Below are positions 1 through 9,146 of a DNA stretch of 35,287 nt, in pieces. Both the position numbers and the translations under genes were made by a program. Position 1 is the first letter of the stretch. Every line of letters starts with the position of its first letter. This stretch comes from Methylocystis sp. GTDB lineage: Bacteria > Pseudomonadota > Alphaproteobacteria > Rhizobiales > Beijerinckiaceae. Location of the stretch: positions 1 through 35,287 of the forward strand of contig JAKFXD010000022.1 of the NCBI GenBank assembly GCA_021731565.1. Reading direction: 5' to 3'. Under the pieces are notes generated by a model. It did no database searches and had not been told where the DNA came from. It worked only from the letters and a program-made list of their open reading frames with translations.

Positions 1-2
1 AT

Positions 3-779
3 CTCTCCTTCGCGAGCCTCGACGCCTTCGCCCATGCGCTGCGCATCGCCGTGGCCTGCAAGAGCATGTTGCACATTCTGCACATCGAGGCGCCCGAGAC
101 CGAGGAGGACGATTGGGATCGCTTTCCCCAGGTGCGCGAAATGCTGGCGCGCTGGAAGATGATCGCGCCGAACGCGACCCCGGCCGAGGCGGCCGAACAG
201 CTTGGCGTCAAATTTGTCAAGGCCGCGGTCGAATCGGAATCGCCGGTGATGGGGGTTTCCGCCTATGCCGAGCGGCACCTATGCGACCTTCTGGTGATGA
301 TGACGCGGCCGCGCAGCGCGCTGGAACGCCTGTTCGAAGGGTCGATCGCGGAGGAGACCGCGCGCGAGACTCATGTGCCGGCGCTGTTCCTGCGCGAGGA
401 TCAGAAAGGGTTCGTCGATCGCGAAACCGGCGCGGTGTCGCTCAACACCGTGCTGATGCCGGTCGAGGCGACGGTTTCGCCGCTCGACGCCTTCCGCCAC
501 GTCGCCGACATCGCGCATCGTCTCAATCCGGCCGCCGACGTCATGATGCTGCATGTCGGCGAGGAACTGCCGATTTTCGAAGGGCTGCTCCCGCATATCG
601 AGCTGCGCAAGGGACCGGTGGTCGAGACCATTCTCGGCTACGCCAAGGAGATCAAGGCCGACCTCATCGCCATGCCGACGCGCGGCCGAAAAGGCCTGAT
701 GGAGGCGCTGCGCGGCTCGACCACCGAGCGCGTGCTGCATGAGGCGCCGTGTCCGCTGCTCGCCTCGCCGGTGAAATAA
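3..779 (+). CDS. Universal stress protein (UspA-like), 5'-truncated by the window edge
   Basis: Frame is open from base 3 (LSFASLDAFAHALRIAVACKSMLHILHIEAPE...); C-terminal Usp motif ADLIAMPTRGRKGLMEALRGSTTERVLHEAPCPLL. Confidence 0.85.
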   Translation, partial: LSFASLDAFAHALRIAVACKSMLHILHIEAPETEEDDWDRFPQVREMLARWKMIAPNATPAEAAEQLGVKFVKAAVESESPVMGVSAYAERHLCDLLVMMTRPRSALERLFEGSIAEETARETHVPALFLREDQKGFVDRETGAVSLNTVLMPVEATVSPLDAFRHVADIAHRLNPAADVMMLHVGEELPIFEGLLPHIELRKGPVVETILGYAKEIKADLIAMPTRGRKGLMEALRGSTTERVLHEAPCPLLASPVK

Positions 780-879
780 TTCGCGGTACGCGCGAGGCGC
801 TTGCGCCGAAGCGATCCGGAAAGGCTCCGCGAGGCTGGACTGCGTCCAGCTTCGCTTCGCGCGCCACGACGGGCGCCGG

Positions 880-1392
880 CTACAGCGACCGCTGGAAACG
901 CAGCACGCCGCCCTGCGCGCCTTTCAGGATCAAATCGTCGCCCTTCGTGTCCCAATAGGGGCCCGAGAGCAGGACCCCCCAATAGTCGCGCTCGAAGGCG
1001 GCAAGCGGGCCTTCGCATTTCCGTTCGTTGACCGCCGGCATGGTGCGCGGTCCGAGCCGGTTGGGGCCGATGACGAAAATGCCCGACCAGTTCTTGCAGC
1101 CGGAGAAGCCATTGGCGCGGCCTGTCGAATCGATCGATATCCACATCTCCACCGGCGGCGCCTTGCCGTTGATCTCCTTGAGCACGAAATTCTGGTTGTG
1201 CGGGAACGGCTGGTAGCGCGGAATGCCGCCGGTCTCCTTGTTTTCGTCCTCCGGCTGCTTCTGCTCCGCTTCCTGAGGCGACTTGCCGCCGCTCTTGGCG
1301 CCACTCTTGGCGCCAGCTGGCGCGGCGGCGAGCGCAACGGCGCAGAGCGAGGCGGCTAAGGCGAGCAAAATCCTGTTCATCGCGTCAATCAC
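880..1392 (-). CDS. Secreted META/HslJ-like domain protein
   Basis: Signal peptide (MNRILLALAASLCAVALAAAPAGA); GFSGCKNWSGIF...NERKCEGPLAAFERDYWGVL resembles META-domain proteins. Confidence 0.65.
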   Translation of the reverse strand: MIDAMNRILLALAASLCAVALAAAPAGAKSGAKSGGKSPQEAEQKQPEDENKETGGIPRYQPFPHNQNFVLKEINGKAPPVEMWISIDSTGRANGFSGCKNWSGIFVIGPNRLGPRTMPAVNERKCEGPLAAFERDYWGVLLSGPYWDTKGDDLILKGAQGGVLRFQRSL

Positions 1393-1444
1393 CCTCCTGG
1401 TAAAACGGCCGGCCGCGGCTCCCTCCCGCCTGCGGCGCAGCGCC

Positions 1445-2440
1445 TTATAGCATGCTCGGCAGGACGCGGTCAGGCGGGCGGTGGCCGTCCATGAAGGTTT
1501 TGATATTGATGATGACCTTCTCGCCCATATCGATCCGGCCTTCGATGGTCGCGGAGCCCATATGCGGCAGCAGCGTCACCTTGCCGGATTTGGCGAGCTT
1601 CAGCAGTTTCGGAGAGACGGCGGGCTCATGCTCGAAGACGTCGAGGCCGGCGCCGGCCATCTCGTCGGCCTCCAGCATGCGCACCAGGGCGTTCTCGTCG
1701 ACGATCTCGCCGCGCGCGGTATTCACCATGATGGCGTGGGGACGCAGGTGCGAAAGCCGGCGCGCGGAGAGAAGATGATAGGTCGCGGGCGTGTGCGGGC
1801 AGTGGATCGACACGATATCGACGCGCGCCAGCATCTGATCGAGCGACTCCCAGTAGGTCGCCTCCAATTGCTCTTCGATCTCGGCGCCGAGCCGCCGGCG
1901 ATTGTGGTAGTGGATCGACAGACCGAAACTGTTCGCCCGCCGCGCCAGAGCCTGGCCGATCCTGCCCATGCCGACGATGCCCAGTCTCTTGCCGGTGATC
2001 CGGTGGCCGAGCATCCAGGTCGGCGACCAGCCCGGCCAGGAGCCGTCCGGAATCGCATTGGCGCCTTCGACGAGACGGCGCGCCACGGAAAGGATCAGCG
2101 CCATCGTCATGTCGGCCGTGTCTTCGGTCAGGACGCCGGGCGTATTGGTCACCGTGATCGAGCGGTCGAGGGCCGAGGCGACGTCGATATTGTCGACGCC
2201 ATTGCCGAAATTGGCGATGAGCTTCATTTGCTCGCCGGCCTGAGCGATGAGATGGGAGTCGATGCGGTCGGTGATGGTGGGCACCAGCACGTCGGCGGTG
2301 CGCATGGCCTCGACGAGTTCGTCATGCGTGAGCGGCTTGTCGCTTTCGTTGAGGCGGGTGTCGAACAGCTCGCACATGCGGGTTTCGATCACCTCGGGCA
2401 GACGGCGCGACACGACGACAAGCGGCTTCTTTTTCGGCAT
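1445..2440 (-). CDS. D-isomer specific 2-hydroxyacid dehydrogenase (glyoxylate/hydroxypyruvate reductase-like)
   Basis: GxGxxG NAD motif (LGIVGMGRIGQALARRA), NTARGEIVDENAL, DVFEHEP...LLPHMGSAT. Confidence 0.9.
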   Translation of the reverse strand: MPKKKPLVVVSRRLPEVIETRMCELFDTRLNESDKPLTHDELVEAMRTADVLVPTITDRIDSHLIAQAGEQMKLIANFGNGVDNIDVASALDRSITVTNTPGVLTEDTADMTMALILSVARRLVEGANAIPDGSWPGWSPTWMLGHRITGKRLGIVGMGRIGQALARRANSFGLSIHYHNRRRLGAEIEEQLEATYWESLDQMLARVDIVSIHCPHTPATYHLLSARRLSHLRPHAIMVNTARGEIVDENALVRMLEADEMAGAGLDVFEHEPAVSPKLLKLAKSGKVTLLPHMGSATIEGRIDMGEKVIINIKTFMDGHRPPDRVLPSML

Positions 2441-2667
2441 ATCCCTGGTCCGCCTCCGCGTTTATGTTGTGTTGCAGCAGCGTTTCTGCGATTGCGATGA
2501 TGATCTTCGCCGCTTGGCGGCGGCGGATGAAAAGGCGCCGGCGAATTTCGCCGGCTTCAACCGGGTCTTAACGGCGGTCAGCGACAAAACCAATACGTCC
2601 CCTTTCGCGGACGCATTCGACTTCCTAGCAGATGACGGGCCAAAGACAAGCGAGCGATCACTCCACC

Positions 2668-3255
2668 ATGTCGCGAATAAATGCAGAATTTGCGCCAAAT
2701 TCGACGGCTTTCACAGAGGCTTCGAAACATTTCCAACATCGTTCGGGGGGCGGCGTCGCCGCCTTCGCCGCGGCGCTCCTCTCAGTGCTTTTTTGCGCAG
2801 CGCACGCGCACGCTCTGGAGCCTCAGAAGGGTCCGGTCAGCGGTCTGCCTCTGCCGCGCTATGTCAGCCTCAAATCCGATCGCGTGAATGTGCGCGAGGG
2901 GCCGAGCAAGGAACATCCGACCCTGTGGATTTATGAACGCGCCGCGCTGCCGGTCGAAATCACCGCCGAATTCGAAACCTGGCGCAAGATCCGCGATTCG
3001 GAAGGCACCGAGGGCTGGGTGCTGCATTCGCTGCTGTCGGGACGGCGCACCGCTTTGGTCGCGCCCTGGAAAAAGGAGCCGCAGCTGCTCGTCGCCGAAG
3101 ATCAGAAAACGCCGATGGCCAAGCTCGGCCCGGGCGTCATCGGCAATCTGCGCGGCTGCGACGGCAAATGGTGCCGCATCGCCGGCAAGGGATTCGACGG
3201 CTACATCCAGCAGGAAAATCTCTGGGGCGTCTATCCGGGCGAGAAATTCGAATAG
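2668..3255 (+). CDS. SH3-domain (bacterial SH3/YgiM-type) exported protein
   Basis: SDRVNVREGPSKEHPTLWIYERAALPVEI...GTEGWVLHSLLSGRRT motif; N-terminal hydrophobic stretch. Start codon uncertain (2632 or 2668). Confidence 0.8.
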   Translation: MSRINAEFAPNSTAFTEASKHFQHRSGGGVAAFAAALLSVLFCAAHAHALEPQKGPVSGLPLPRYVSLKSDRVNVREGPSKEHPTLWIYERAALPVEITAEFETWRKIRDSEGTEGWVLHSLLSGRRTALVAPWKKEPQLLVAEDQKTPMAKLGPGVIGNLRGCDGKWCRIAGKGFDGYIQQENLWGVYPGEKFE

Positions 3256-3630
3256 TCACTCGGACGGGCGCGCCGGCAGACGGCTCTTGAGTTGCTCGAG
3301 CGCCGCTGAAATGGCGCTGCGACTGAAGGGCTTGGCGACGACCGGCGCATCGGCGTGGGCGCCGAGCACGCCCTGGTCGCCATAGCCGGTCACGAAGGCG
3401 AAGGGCTTATGCCGGCGCTCCAGCACGCCGGGGAGAACATGCGCCTTCTGGCCATTGAGATTGACGTCGAGAAAGGCGAGGTCGAAGTCTTCGCTCGTCG
3501 CCTTTTGCAAGGCGTCTTGCACATTGCCGGCGGTGGCGACGACCTGCGCGCCGAGTTCCTCGAGAAACATTTCGAGCGCCATGGCGATGACGGCCTCGTC
3601 TTCCACGATCAGGACCCGCGGGGCGCTCAT
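3256..3630 (-). CDS. Single-domain response regulator (receiver only)
   Basis: MSAPRVLIVEDEAVIAMALEMFLEELG...LAFLDVNLNG...FVTGYGD...VAKPF; start overlaps the upstream kinase stop by 4 bp. Confidence 0.88.
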   Translation of the reverse strand: MSAPRVLIVEDEAVIAMALEMFLEELGAQVVATAGNVQDALQKATSEDFDLAFLDVNLNGQKAHVLPGVLERRHKPFAFVTGYGDQGVLGAHADAPVVAKPFSRSAISAALEQLKSRLPARPSE

Positions 3631-4613
3631 TTGAGCACGTCCGCGGCGAGAGGAATGTCCATCGTGCAGCGTAGTCCTTCGGGCGGAAACTCGACCGCGA
3701 CCCGAGCGCCAGCGTCGGACGCCATCGTTTTCTCGATCAGTCGCATGCCGAATCCTTTCTTCGCGGGGGGCGCGACCGGAGGGCCGCCATGCTCGCGCCA
3801 GGCGAGATGGAGCATGGGCGTTCGGCGTTCGGAGTCGACGCACCAATCGACGGCGATTCGTCCGCTCGACGTCGACAGCGATCCGTGGATGACGGCGTTG
3901 GCGCATAATTCGTGCAGCGTCATCGCCAGAACCGCCGCAATGCGCGGGCAAACGTCGATGTCGGGGCCCGAGATTTCGAAATTTTCCATGCCTGCCGGCG
4001 CAATCGCCGTGCCGATGAGTTCGCCGACCTTCGCTTTCGTCCAATTCTCGCGCGTGAGAACGTCATGCAAGGCGGCGAGCGCCAGCAGGCGGTTCTCGAA
4101 CAGCTCAACGGAATTGGGCTTGAGTTCGCGCAGCGAATGCATGGCGATCGAGTGAACCGTCGCAAGCGTGTTCTTGACGCGATGATTGAGTTCGTGAATG
4201 AGAAGCTGCAAGCGCTCGCGGTCGCGTTCCTGTTCGGTGACGTCGGTGTTGGTGCCGAACCAGCCGACGATGGCGCCGTTCTCATGCAAGGGTTCGATCC
4301 GCGTCAGGAAGGGCCGGTAGAGCCCGTCGGCGCCCCTGAGCGGAAAGATCATCTGGAAGAATTCGCCATGCTCGATCGCATGCGTCCAGCGCTCCAGCAT
4401 TTTGGGCAGCACATCCGGATGATGGACGGATTGCCATCCCCATCCCGCCATCTCCTCCGGCGTCGTGCCGGTGTATTCATACCAACGGTCGTTATACCAG
4501 AAGACCCAGCCGTCCGGCCGCGCCATCCAGGCGAGGTTGGGGATGGAGTTGGCGAGCGCCTTAAACTGCGCGTAGGTAAGATCAGATTCTCTTTCCGCAG
4601 CCCGTTGCGCCAT
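3627..4613 (-). CDS. PAS-domain sensor histidine kinase, HWE/HisKA_2 type
   Basis: PAS region (MARPDGWVFWYNDRWYEYTG...), ELNHRVKNTLATVHSIAMHSLRE phosphoacceptor region, C-terminal ATPase region. Confidence 0.88.
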   Translation of the reverse strand: MAQRAAERESDLTYAQFKALANSIPNLAWMARPDGWVFWYNDRWYEYTGTTPEEMAGWGWQSVHHPDVLPKMLERWTHAIEHGEFFQMIFPLRGADGLYRPFLTRIEPLHENGAIVGWFGTNTDVTEQERDRERLQLLIHELNHRVKNTLATVHSIAMHSLRELKPNSVELFENRLLALAALHDVLTRENWTKAKVGELIGTAIAPAGMENFEISGPDIDVCPRIAAVLAMTLHELCANAVIHGSLSTSSGRIAVDWCVDSERRTPMLHLAWREHGGPPVAPPAKKGFGMRLIEKTMASDAGARVAVEFPPEGLRCTMDIPLAADVLK

Positions 4614-4704
4614 CGCCCCGCCCGAGTCTCGAAGAGGTCGGCGTCCCGTCAAACGACGCCGAACTCTTTGGAACCATATCTTCCTTTCCTAAGATAGGGC
4701 GGCC

Positions 4705-5166
4705 TCAGGCGCGGCGAAGACGCACGACGACATCCACGCGCGCGACGCGCAAACCCTCCGGCGGCCGGGGAAGATCGGAAACCGATACGTTCGCGCCGGC
4801 GATGTCGTAAAGCTCGCCATCGTCCTCGAGCAGAAAATGGTGGTGGTCGGCGGTGTTGGTGTCGAAATACACCCGCGCTCCGTCGACGGCGATTTCGCGC
4901 AGCAGGCCCGCCTGGGTGAACTGGTGGAGCGTGTTGTAGACCGTGGCGAGCGAGACCGAGAGATTGGCCGCGAGCGCCTCTTCATAGAGCCGCTCCGCCG
5001 TCACATGGCGGTCGCCGTCCGGTCCGAACAGCAGTTCCCCCAGCGCCAGCCGCTGGCGGGTCGGCCGCAGCCCCGCGTCGGCCAGCAGTTCGCCGACCGG
5101 CTTGCGCGGGCAAGCGTCGGGCTTCGAAGCGTCGGGCGGAGCGATCGGCGTTTGGTCGGCGTCCAT
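4705..5166 (-). CDS. irr: Fur-family iron response regulator Irr
   Basis: LLADAGLRPTRQRLALGELLF, SLATVYNTLHQFTQAGLLRE, HHHF motif (ADHHHFLLEDDGELYDI); position next to fabA-fabB-fabI. Confidence 0.88.
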   Translation of the reverse strand: MDADQTPIAPPDASKPDACPRKPVGELLADAGLRPTRQRLALGELLFGPDGDRHVTAERLYEEALAANLSVSLATVYNTLHQFTQAGLLREIAVDGARVYFDTNTADHHHFLLEDDGELYDIAGANVSVSDLPRPPEGLRVARVDVVVRLRRA

Positions 5167-5403
5167 TCGCGGCTTTCTACTGGCGGTTTTCCCTTGGCAT
5201 CATAGGGACAATGGCGGGAAATTCAACGCCGCTCGGCTGTTGCGGCCTTTTCGCCACGACGCTTTCGGCCCGCGCGAGCCTATGTTACGGATCGCTTCGC
5301 CCAGAAGCGGCGCCCCCGCCGGCGCCGGAAAAAACAAGGGCGCGCCGGAAGGCGCTCGGGGAGGATGGGCCCATAAAGGCCCAAAAGCGAGGAACAGGGA
5401 AAT

Positions 5404-5922
5404 ATGGGCGAAAGGCGCTCCTCATTCGGCTACGAGGATTTACTGGCGTGCGGCGAGGAGAGGCTGTTCGGCGCTGGAAATGCGCAGCTGCCGCTGCCGC
5501 CGATGCTGATGTTCGACCGCATCACGGAAATTTTCGAGGAGGGCGGCGCGCATGGCAAGGGCTATATGCGGGCCGAACTCGACGTCAAGCCGAGCCTCTG
5601 GTTCTTCGACTGCCATTTCAAGGGCAATCCCGTGATGCCCGGCTGCCTTGGCCTCGACGCGCTGTGGCAGATGGTGGGGTTCTATCTGGCCTGGCTGGAC
5701 AATCCGGGGCGCGGCATGGCGCTCGGCGTCGGCGAGGTGAAATTTTCCGGCCAGGTGCGGCCGCACACCAAGCTCGTCACCTATGGCGTCGACTTCACGC
5801 GGCTGCGCACCGGCAAGCTCGTGATCGGGCTGGCCGACGGCTGGGTCGCGGCGGATGGCGAGCGTATTTACGAGGCCAAGGACCTCAAGGTCTGCCTCGC
5901 CAAAGAGGCGCCGGCCGCCTGA
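5404..5922 (+). CDS. fabA: 3-hydroxydecanoyl-ACP dehydratase/isomerase
   Basis: [47 protein letters not shown]. Confidence 0.97.
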   Translation: MGERRSSFGYEDLLACGEERLFGAGNAQLPLPPMLMFDRITEIFEEGGAHGKGYMRAELDVKPSLWFFDCHFKGNPVMPGCLGLDALWQMVGFYLAWLDNPGRGMALGVGEVKFSGQVRPHTKLVTYGVDFTRLRTGKLVIGLADGWVAADGERIYEAKDLKVCLAKEAPAA

Positions 5923-5976
5923 AACGGATCGGCAAGAACGCGCGAGACAGCGGACCGCGCGCCAGGGGAGAGCGAG

Positions 5977-7200
5977 ATGAGACGAGTCGTCGTCACCGGC
6001 ATGGGCATCGTGTCCTCGATCGGCAACACCACGCAGGAGGTCGTCGCCTCGCTGCGCGAAGCGAAATCCGGCATCGTGCGCGCGGAAAAATACGCCGAAC
6101 TCGGCTTTCGCTCGCAGGTCTACGGACTGCCGTCGCTGGACCCATCGACGATGGTCGACCGCCGCGCCATGCGCTTTCATGCGACCGGCACGGCCTGGAA
6201 CCATGTCGCCATGGATCAGGCGATCGCCGACGCCGGCCTCACCGAGGCGGAAATCTCCCATGAGCGCACCGGCATCATCATGGGTTCGGGCGGTCCCTCG
6301 ACCCATACGCTTGTCGAGTCGGCGGACATCACCCGCACCAAGGGACCCAAGCGCGTCGGTCCCTTCGCCGTGCCCAAATGCATGTCCTCGACCGCCTCGG
6401 CGACTCTCGCCGTCTGGTTCAAGATCAAGGGCGTCAACTATTCCATCTCCTCGGCCTGCGCCACGTCCAATCACTGCATCGGCAACGCCTATGAGCTGAT
6501 CCAGCACGGCAAGCAGGACATGATTTTCGCCGGCGGCTGCGAGGAATTGGAGTGGGAGCTCTCGGTCCTCTTCGACGCCATGGGCGCGATGTCCTCCTCC
6601 TATAATGATCGCCCGGCGACGGCCTCGCGCGCCTATGACAAGAATCGCGACGGCTTCGTCATCGCCGGCGGCGCCGGCGTGCTGGTGCTGGAAGAATTCG
6701 AACACGCCAAGGCGCGGGGCGCGAAAATCTACGCCGAGGTCGCCGGCTATGGCGCGACGTCCGACGGCTACGACATGGTCGCGCCCTCGGGCGAAGGCGC
6801 GGTGCGCTGTATGAAACAGGCGCTCGCGACGGTGAAATGCCCGATCGACTACATCAATCCGCACGCCACCGCGACGCCGGTCGGCGACGCCAAGGAGATC
6901 GAAGCTTTGCGCGAAGTGTTCGGCGTCGGCGACAAATGTCCGCCGATCGCCGCGACCAAATCCCTGACCGGTCATTCGCTCGGCGCGACCGGCGTGCAGG
7001 AGGCGATCTATTCGCTGTTGATGATGCAGAACGGCTTCATCTGCGAGAGCGCCAATATCGAAGAGCTTGATCCGGATTTCGCCGACATGCCGATCATGCG
7101 GGCGCGCCGCGACAATGTGAAGCTCGGCGCGGTGCTGTCGAACTCCTTCGGCTTCGGCGGCACCAATGCGACATTGGCGTTCAAGCATCCGGACGCTTGA
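5977..7200 (+). CDS. fabB: Beta-ketoacyl-ACP synthase I
   Basis: [18 protein letters not shown], active-site [54 protein letters not shown]. Confidence 0.97.
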   Translation: MRRVVVTGMGIVSSIGNTTQEVVASLREAKSGIVRAEKYAELGFRSQVYGLPSLDPSTMVDRRAMRFHATGTAWNHVAMDQAIADAGLTEAEISHERTGIIMGSGGPSTHTLVESADITRTKGPKRVGPFAVPKCMSSTASATLAVWFKIKGVNYSISSACATSNHCIGNAYELIQHGKQDMIFAGGCEELEWELSVLFDAMGAMSSSYNDRPATASRAYDKNRDGFVIAGGAGVLVLEEFEHAKARGAKIYAEVAGYGATSDGYDMVAPSGEGAVRCMKQALATVKCPIDYINPHATATPVGDAKEIEALREVFGVGDKCPPIAATKSLTGHSLGATGVQEAIYSLLMMQNGFICESANIEELDPDFADMPIMRARRDNVKLGAVLSNSFGFGGTNATLAFKHPDA

Positions 7201-7331
7201 TGACTTAATCTTGCTCCTACTGGCGCGGCAGCGCGTCGACTCTCAAGAACGGCGTAACGCGTGTCGCGTGCTTGCAGTCGTGCAACTGCAATGCCTGGCG
7301 GGCGCGTCATCTTTCCGAGGAATGTTTGTCT

Positions 7332-8141
7332 ATGACGGTCGCCAGCAATTTGATGCAGGGTAAGCGCGGGCTCATCATGGGCGTCGCCAATGATCATTCG
7401 ATCGCCTATGGCATCGCGCGCGTTCTGGCGCGCCACGGCGCGACGCTCGCCTTCACCTATCAGGGCGAAGGGCTCGGCAAACGCGTCAAGCCGCTCGCTC
7501 AGGAATTGGGTTCGAGCCTCGTTCTGCCTTGCGACGTCGAGGACATTTCGACCATCGATCAGGTCTTCGCCCGTCTCGACTATGACTGGGGCGACATGGA
7601 CTTTCTCGTCCATTCCATCGCCTATTCCGACAAGAGCGAATTGAAGGGGCTTTACGCCGACACAAGCCGAGAAAATTTCATCCGCACCCTGGTGATTTCC
7701 TGCTTCTCCTTTACCGAGGCCGCGCGCCGCGCCGCGTCTCTCATGAAGAAAGGCGGGTCGCTGCTGACGGTGAGCTTTGGCGGCGGCACCCATGTCATGC
7801 CCAATTACAATGTGATGGGCGTGGCGAAAGCCGCGCTCGATTCATCGGTGCGCTATCTTGCCGCCGATTTCGGCGATCGCGGCATTCGGGTCAATGCGCT
7901 GTCGCCCGGTCCGGTGCGCACCATGGCCGGCGCCGGCATCACCGGCGCGCGCGCGATGGGCGCGTTCCAGAAGAAGCACTGCCCGCTGCGTCGAATGATC
8001 ACGCTTGATGAAATCGGCGGCTCGGCGCTCTATTTGCTCTCTGAGCTTTCGGGCGGCGTGACCGGCGAAGTCCATCTCGTCGACGCCGGCTACAACATCA
8101 TGCTGCAGCCCCGTCCGGAAGATCTGAACGGCGAGGAGTGA
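7332..8141 (+). CDS. fabI: Enoyl-ACP reductase (NADH)
   Basis: GKRGLIMGVANDHSIAYGIA, SFTEAARRAASLMKKGGSLLTVSFGG, YNVMGVAKAALDSSVRYLA. Confidence 0.95.
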   Translation: MTVASNLMQGKRGLIMGVANDHSIAYGIARVLARHGATLAFTYQGEGLGKRVKPLAQELGSSLVLPCDVEDISTIDQVFARLDYDWGDMDFLVHSIAYSDKSELKGLYADTSRENFIRTLVISCFSFTEAARRAASLMKKGGSLLTVSFGGGTHVMPNYNVMGVAKAALDSSVRYLAADFGDRGIRVNALSPGPVRTMAGAGITGARAMGAFQKKHCPLRRMITLDEIGGSALYLLSELSGGVTGEVHLVDAGYNIMLQPRPEDLNGEE

Positions 8142-8145
8142 GCAA

Positions 8146-8460
8146 ATGAGGATAGCGCTGTCTCTGGCTCTGGCCCTCGTTGCGGCGCCGGCGATCGCCG
8201 CGAGCGCGGATCCGACGACCGGCGAGAAAATCGCCAAGGCCGAATGCGCGTCATGTCACGCGATCGGCCTCGACGCCGAGGCCAAGAGCCCCGATCCGAA
8301 GGCGCCCCGCTTCATTGACGTGGCGAAGATGCCGTCGACGACAGAATTGTCGCTCAAAGTATTCCTGCGCTCGTCGCACCGGAACATGCCGAACTTCATT
8401 CTCGCGCGTGAAGAGATCGACTCGCTTGCAAGCTATATATTGACGCTTGGCGGCAAATAG
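8146..8460 (+). CDS. Small exported c-type cytochrome
   Basis: Signal peptide plus CASCHAIG (CxxCH) haem motif and distal Met (RNMPNFILAREEIDSLASYIL). Confidence 0.88.
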   Translation: MRIALSLALALVAAPAIAASADPTTGEKIAKAECASCHAIGLDAEAKSPDPKAPRFIDVAKMPSTTELSLKVFLRSSHRNMPNFILAREEIDSLASYILTLGGK

Positions 8461-8469
8461 CCGCCAAGC
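8445..8469. terminator. Perfect 10-bp inverted repeat overlapping the cytochrome stop codon, at a convergent junction
   Basis: gcttggcggc-aaata-gccgccaagc; no U-tract follows on either strand. Confidence 0.55.
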
Positions 8470-8487
8470 TGATGATTTCGCTGCAAG

Positions 8488-8835
8488 CTAAGCAGCAATC
8501 TTGCGTCCCGACATCCTGCGGCATTCTTCGGCGCAGCGACGGCACTCGTCGGCGCATTCCTTCATGTCCGGAATCGGATCGCATTCCTTGGCGCAGGTTT
8601 CACAAGCCTCGGCGCACAGCGCGCACATTTGTTTTGCTTGCGGCGCATTCATCAGCATCATCTGCGCGCTGTCGCGGCACATGTCGGCGCAGGCGATCAT
8701 CGCGCGGAAATGTCTCGGCTTCACATGTTCGCCGCCCTGCTCAAGGCAGTGGGTCATCGCCATGCCAAAGCACATCTGATAACAGTTTAGGCAGGCGTCG
8801 ATGCAGGCCTGCATGTCCGTCGAGATCGTGCGCAT
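8488..8835 (-). CDS. Four-helix-bundle copper-storage (Csp/DUF326-type) Cys-rich protein
   Basis: 16 Cys in 115 aa with repeated CxxxC spacing (ACIDACLNCYQMC...CALCAEACETCAKEC...CADECRRCAEEC); no signal peptide from this ATG, so likely cytosolic. Confidence 0.85.
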   Translation of the reverse strand: MRTISTDMQACIDACLNCYQMCFGMAMTHCLEQGGEHVKPRHFRAMIACADMCRDSAQMMLMNAPQAKQMCALCAEACETCAKECDPIPDMKECADECRRCAEECRRMSGRKIAA

Positions 8836-9146
8836 GATGGTTTTCCTCTGGGCTTCCGCTTGGGATTTTCGGCCTTTCGCCGCTTCGCAGGGAGCTAGGT
8901 CACGCGCCTCGCGGGTCAAGATTAGCGGTTTGAAAGGCGGTGGGGGACTTGACGTTGACCCGCGCGGCGCCAAGGTTCATGGGAAACTCGAACGTCTGCG
9001 TCGCCTGCTCACTCGAGACATCGCCTGCCAGTCATCGCTTGCCAGTCATCGCCATGACATGATTGAAGGATTGAACCGGACGAGGCGCGAAGCGACGAAA
9101 AACATCGACGTCGTACGAAACGAGATTTGAGAGGATTGTCGAGTGG

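Noticed and set aside
5102-5403. Plus-strand ORFs between irr and fabA (135 and 350 aa)
   Set aside because: They run out of frame through fabA and have GC-shadow composition; not coding.
5440-7188. Long minus-strand ORF (582 aa) opposite fabA/fabB
   Set aside because: Antisense shadow of well-supported fab genes in high-GC DNA; low-complexity Arg/Gly/His-rich composition and no recognisable domain.
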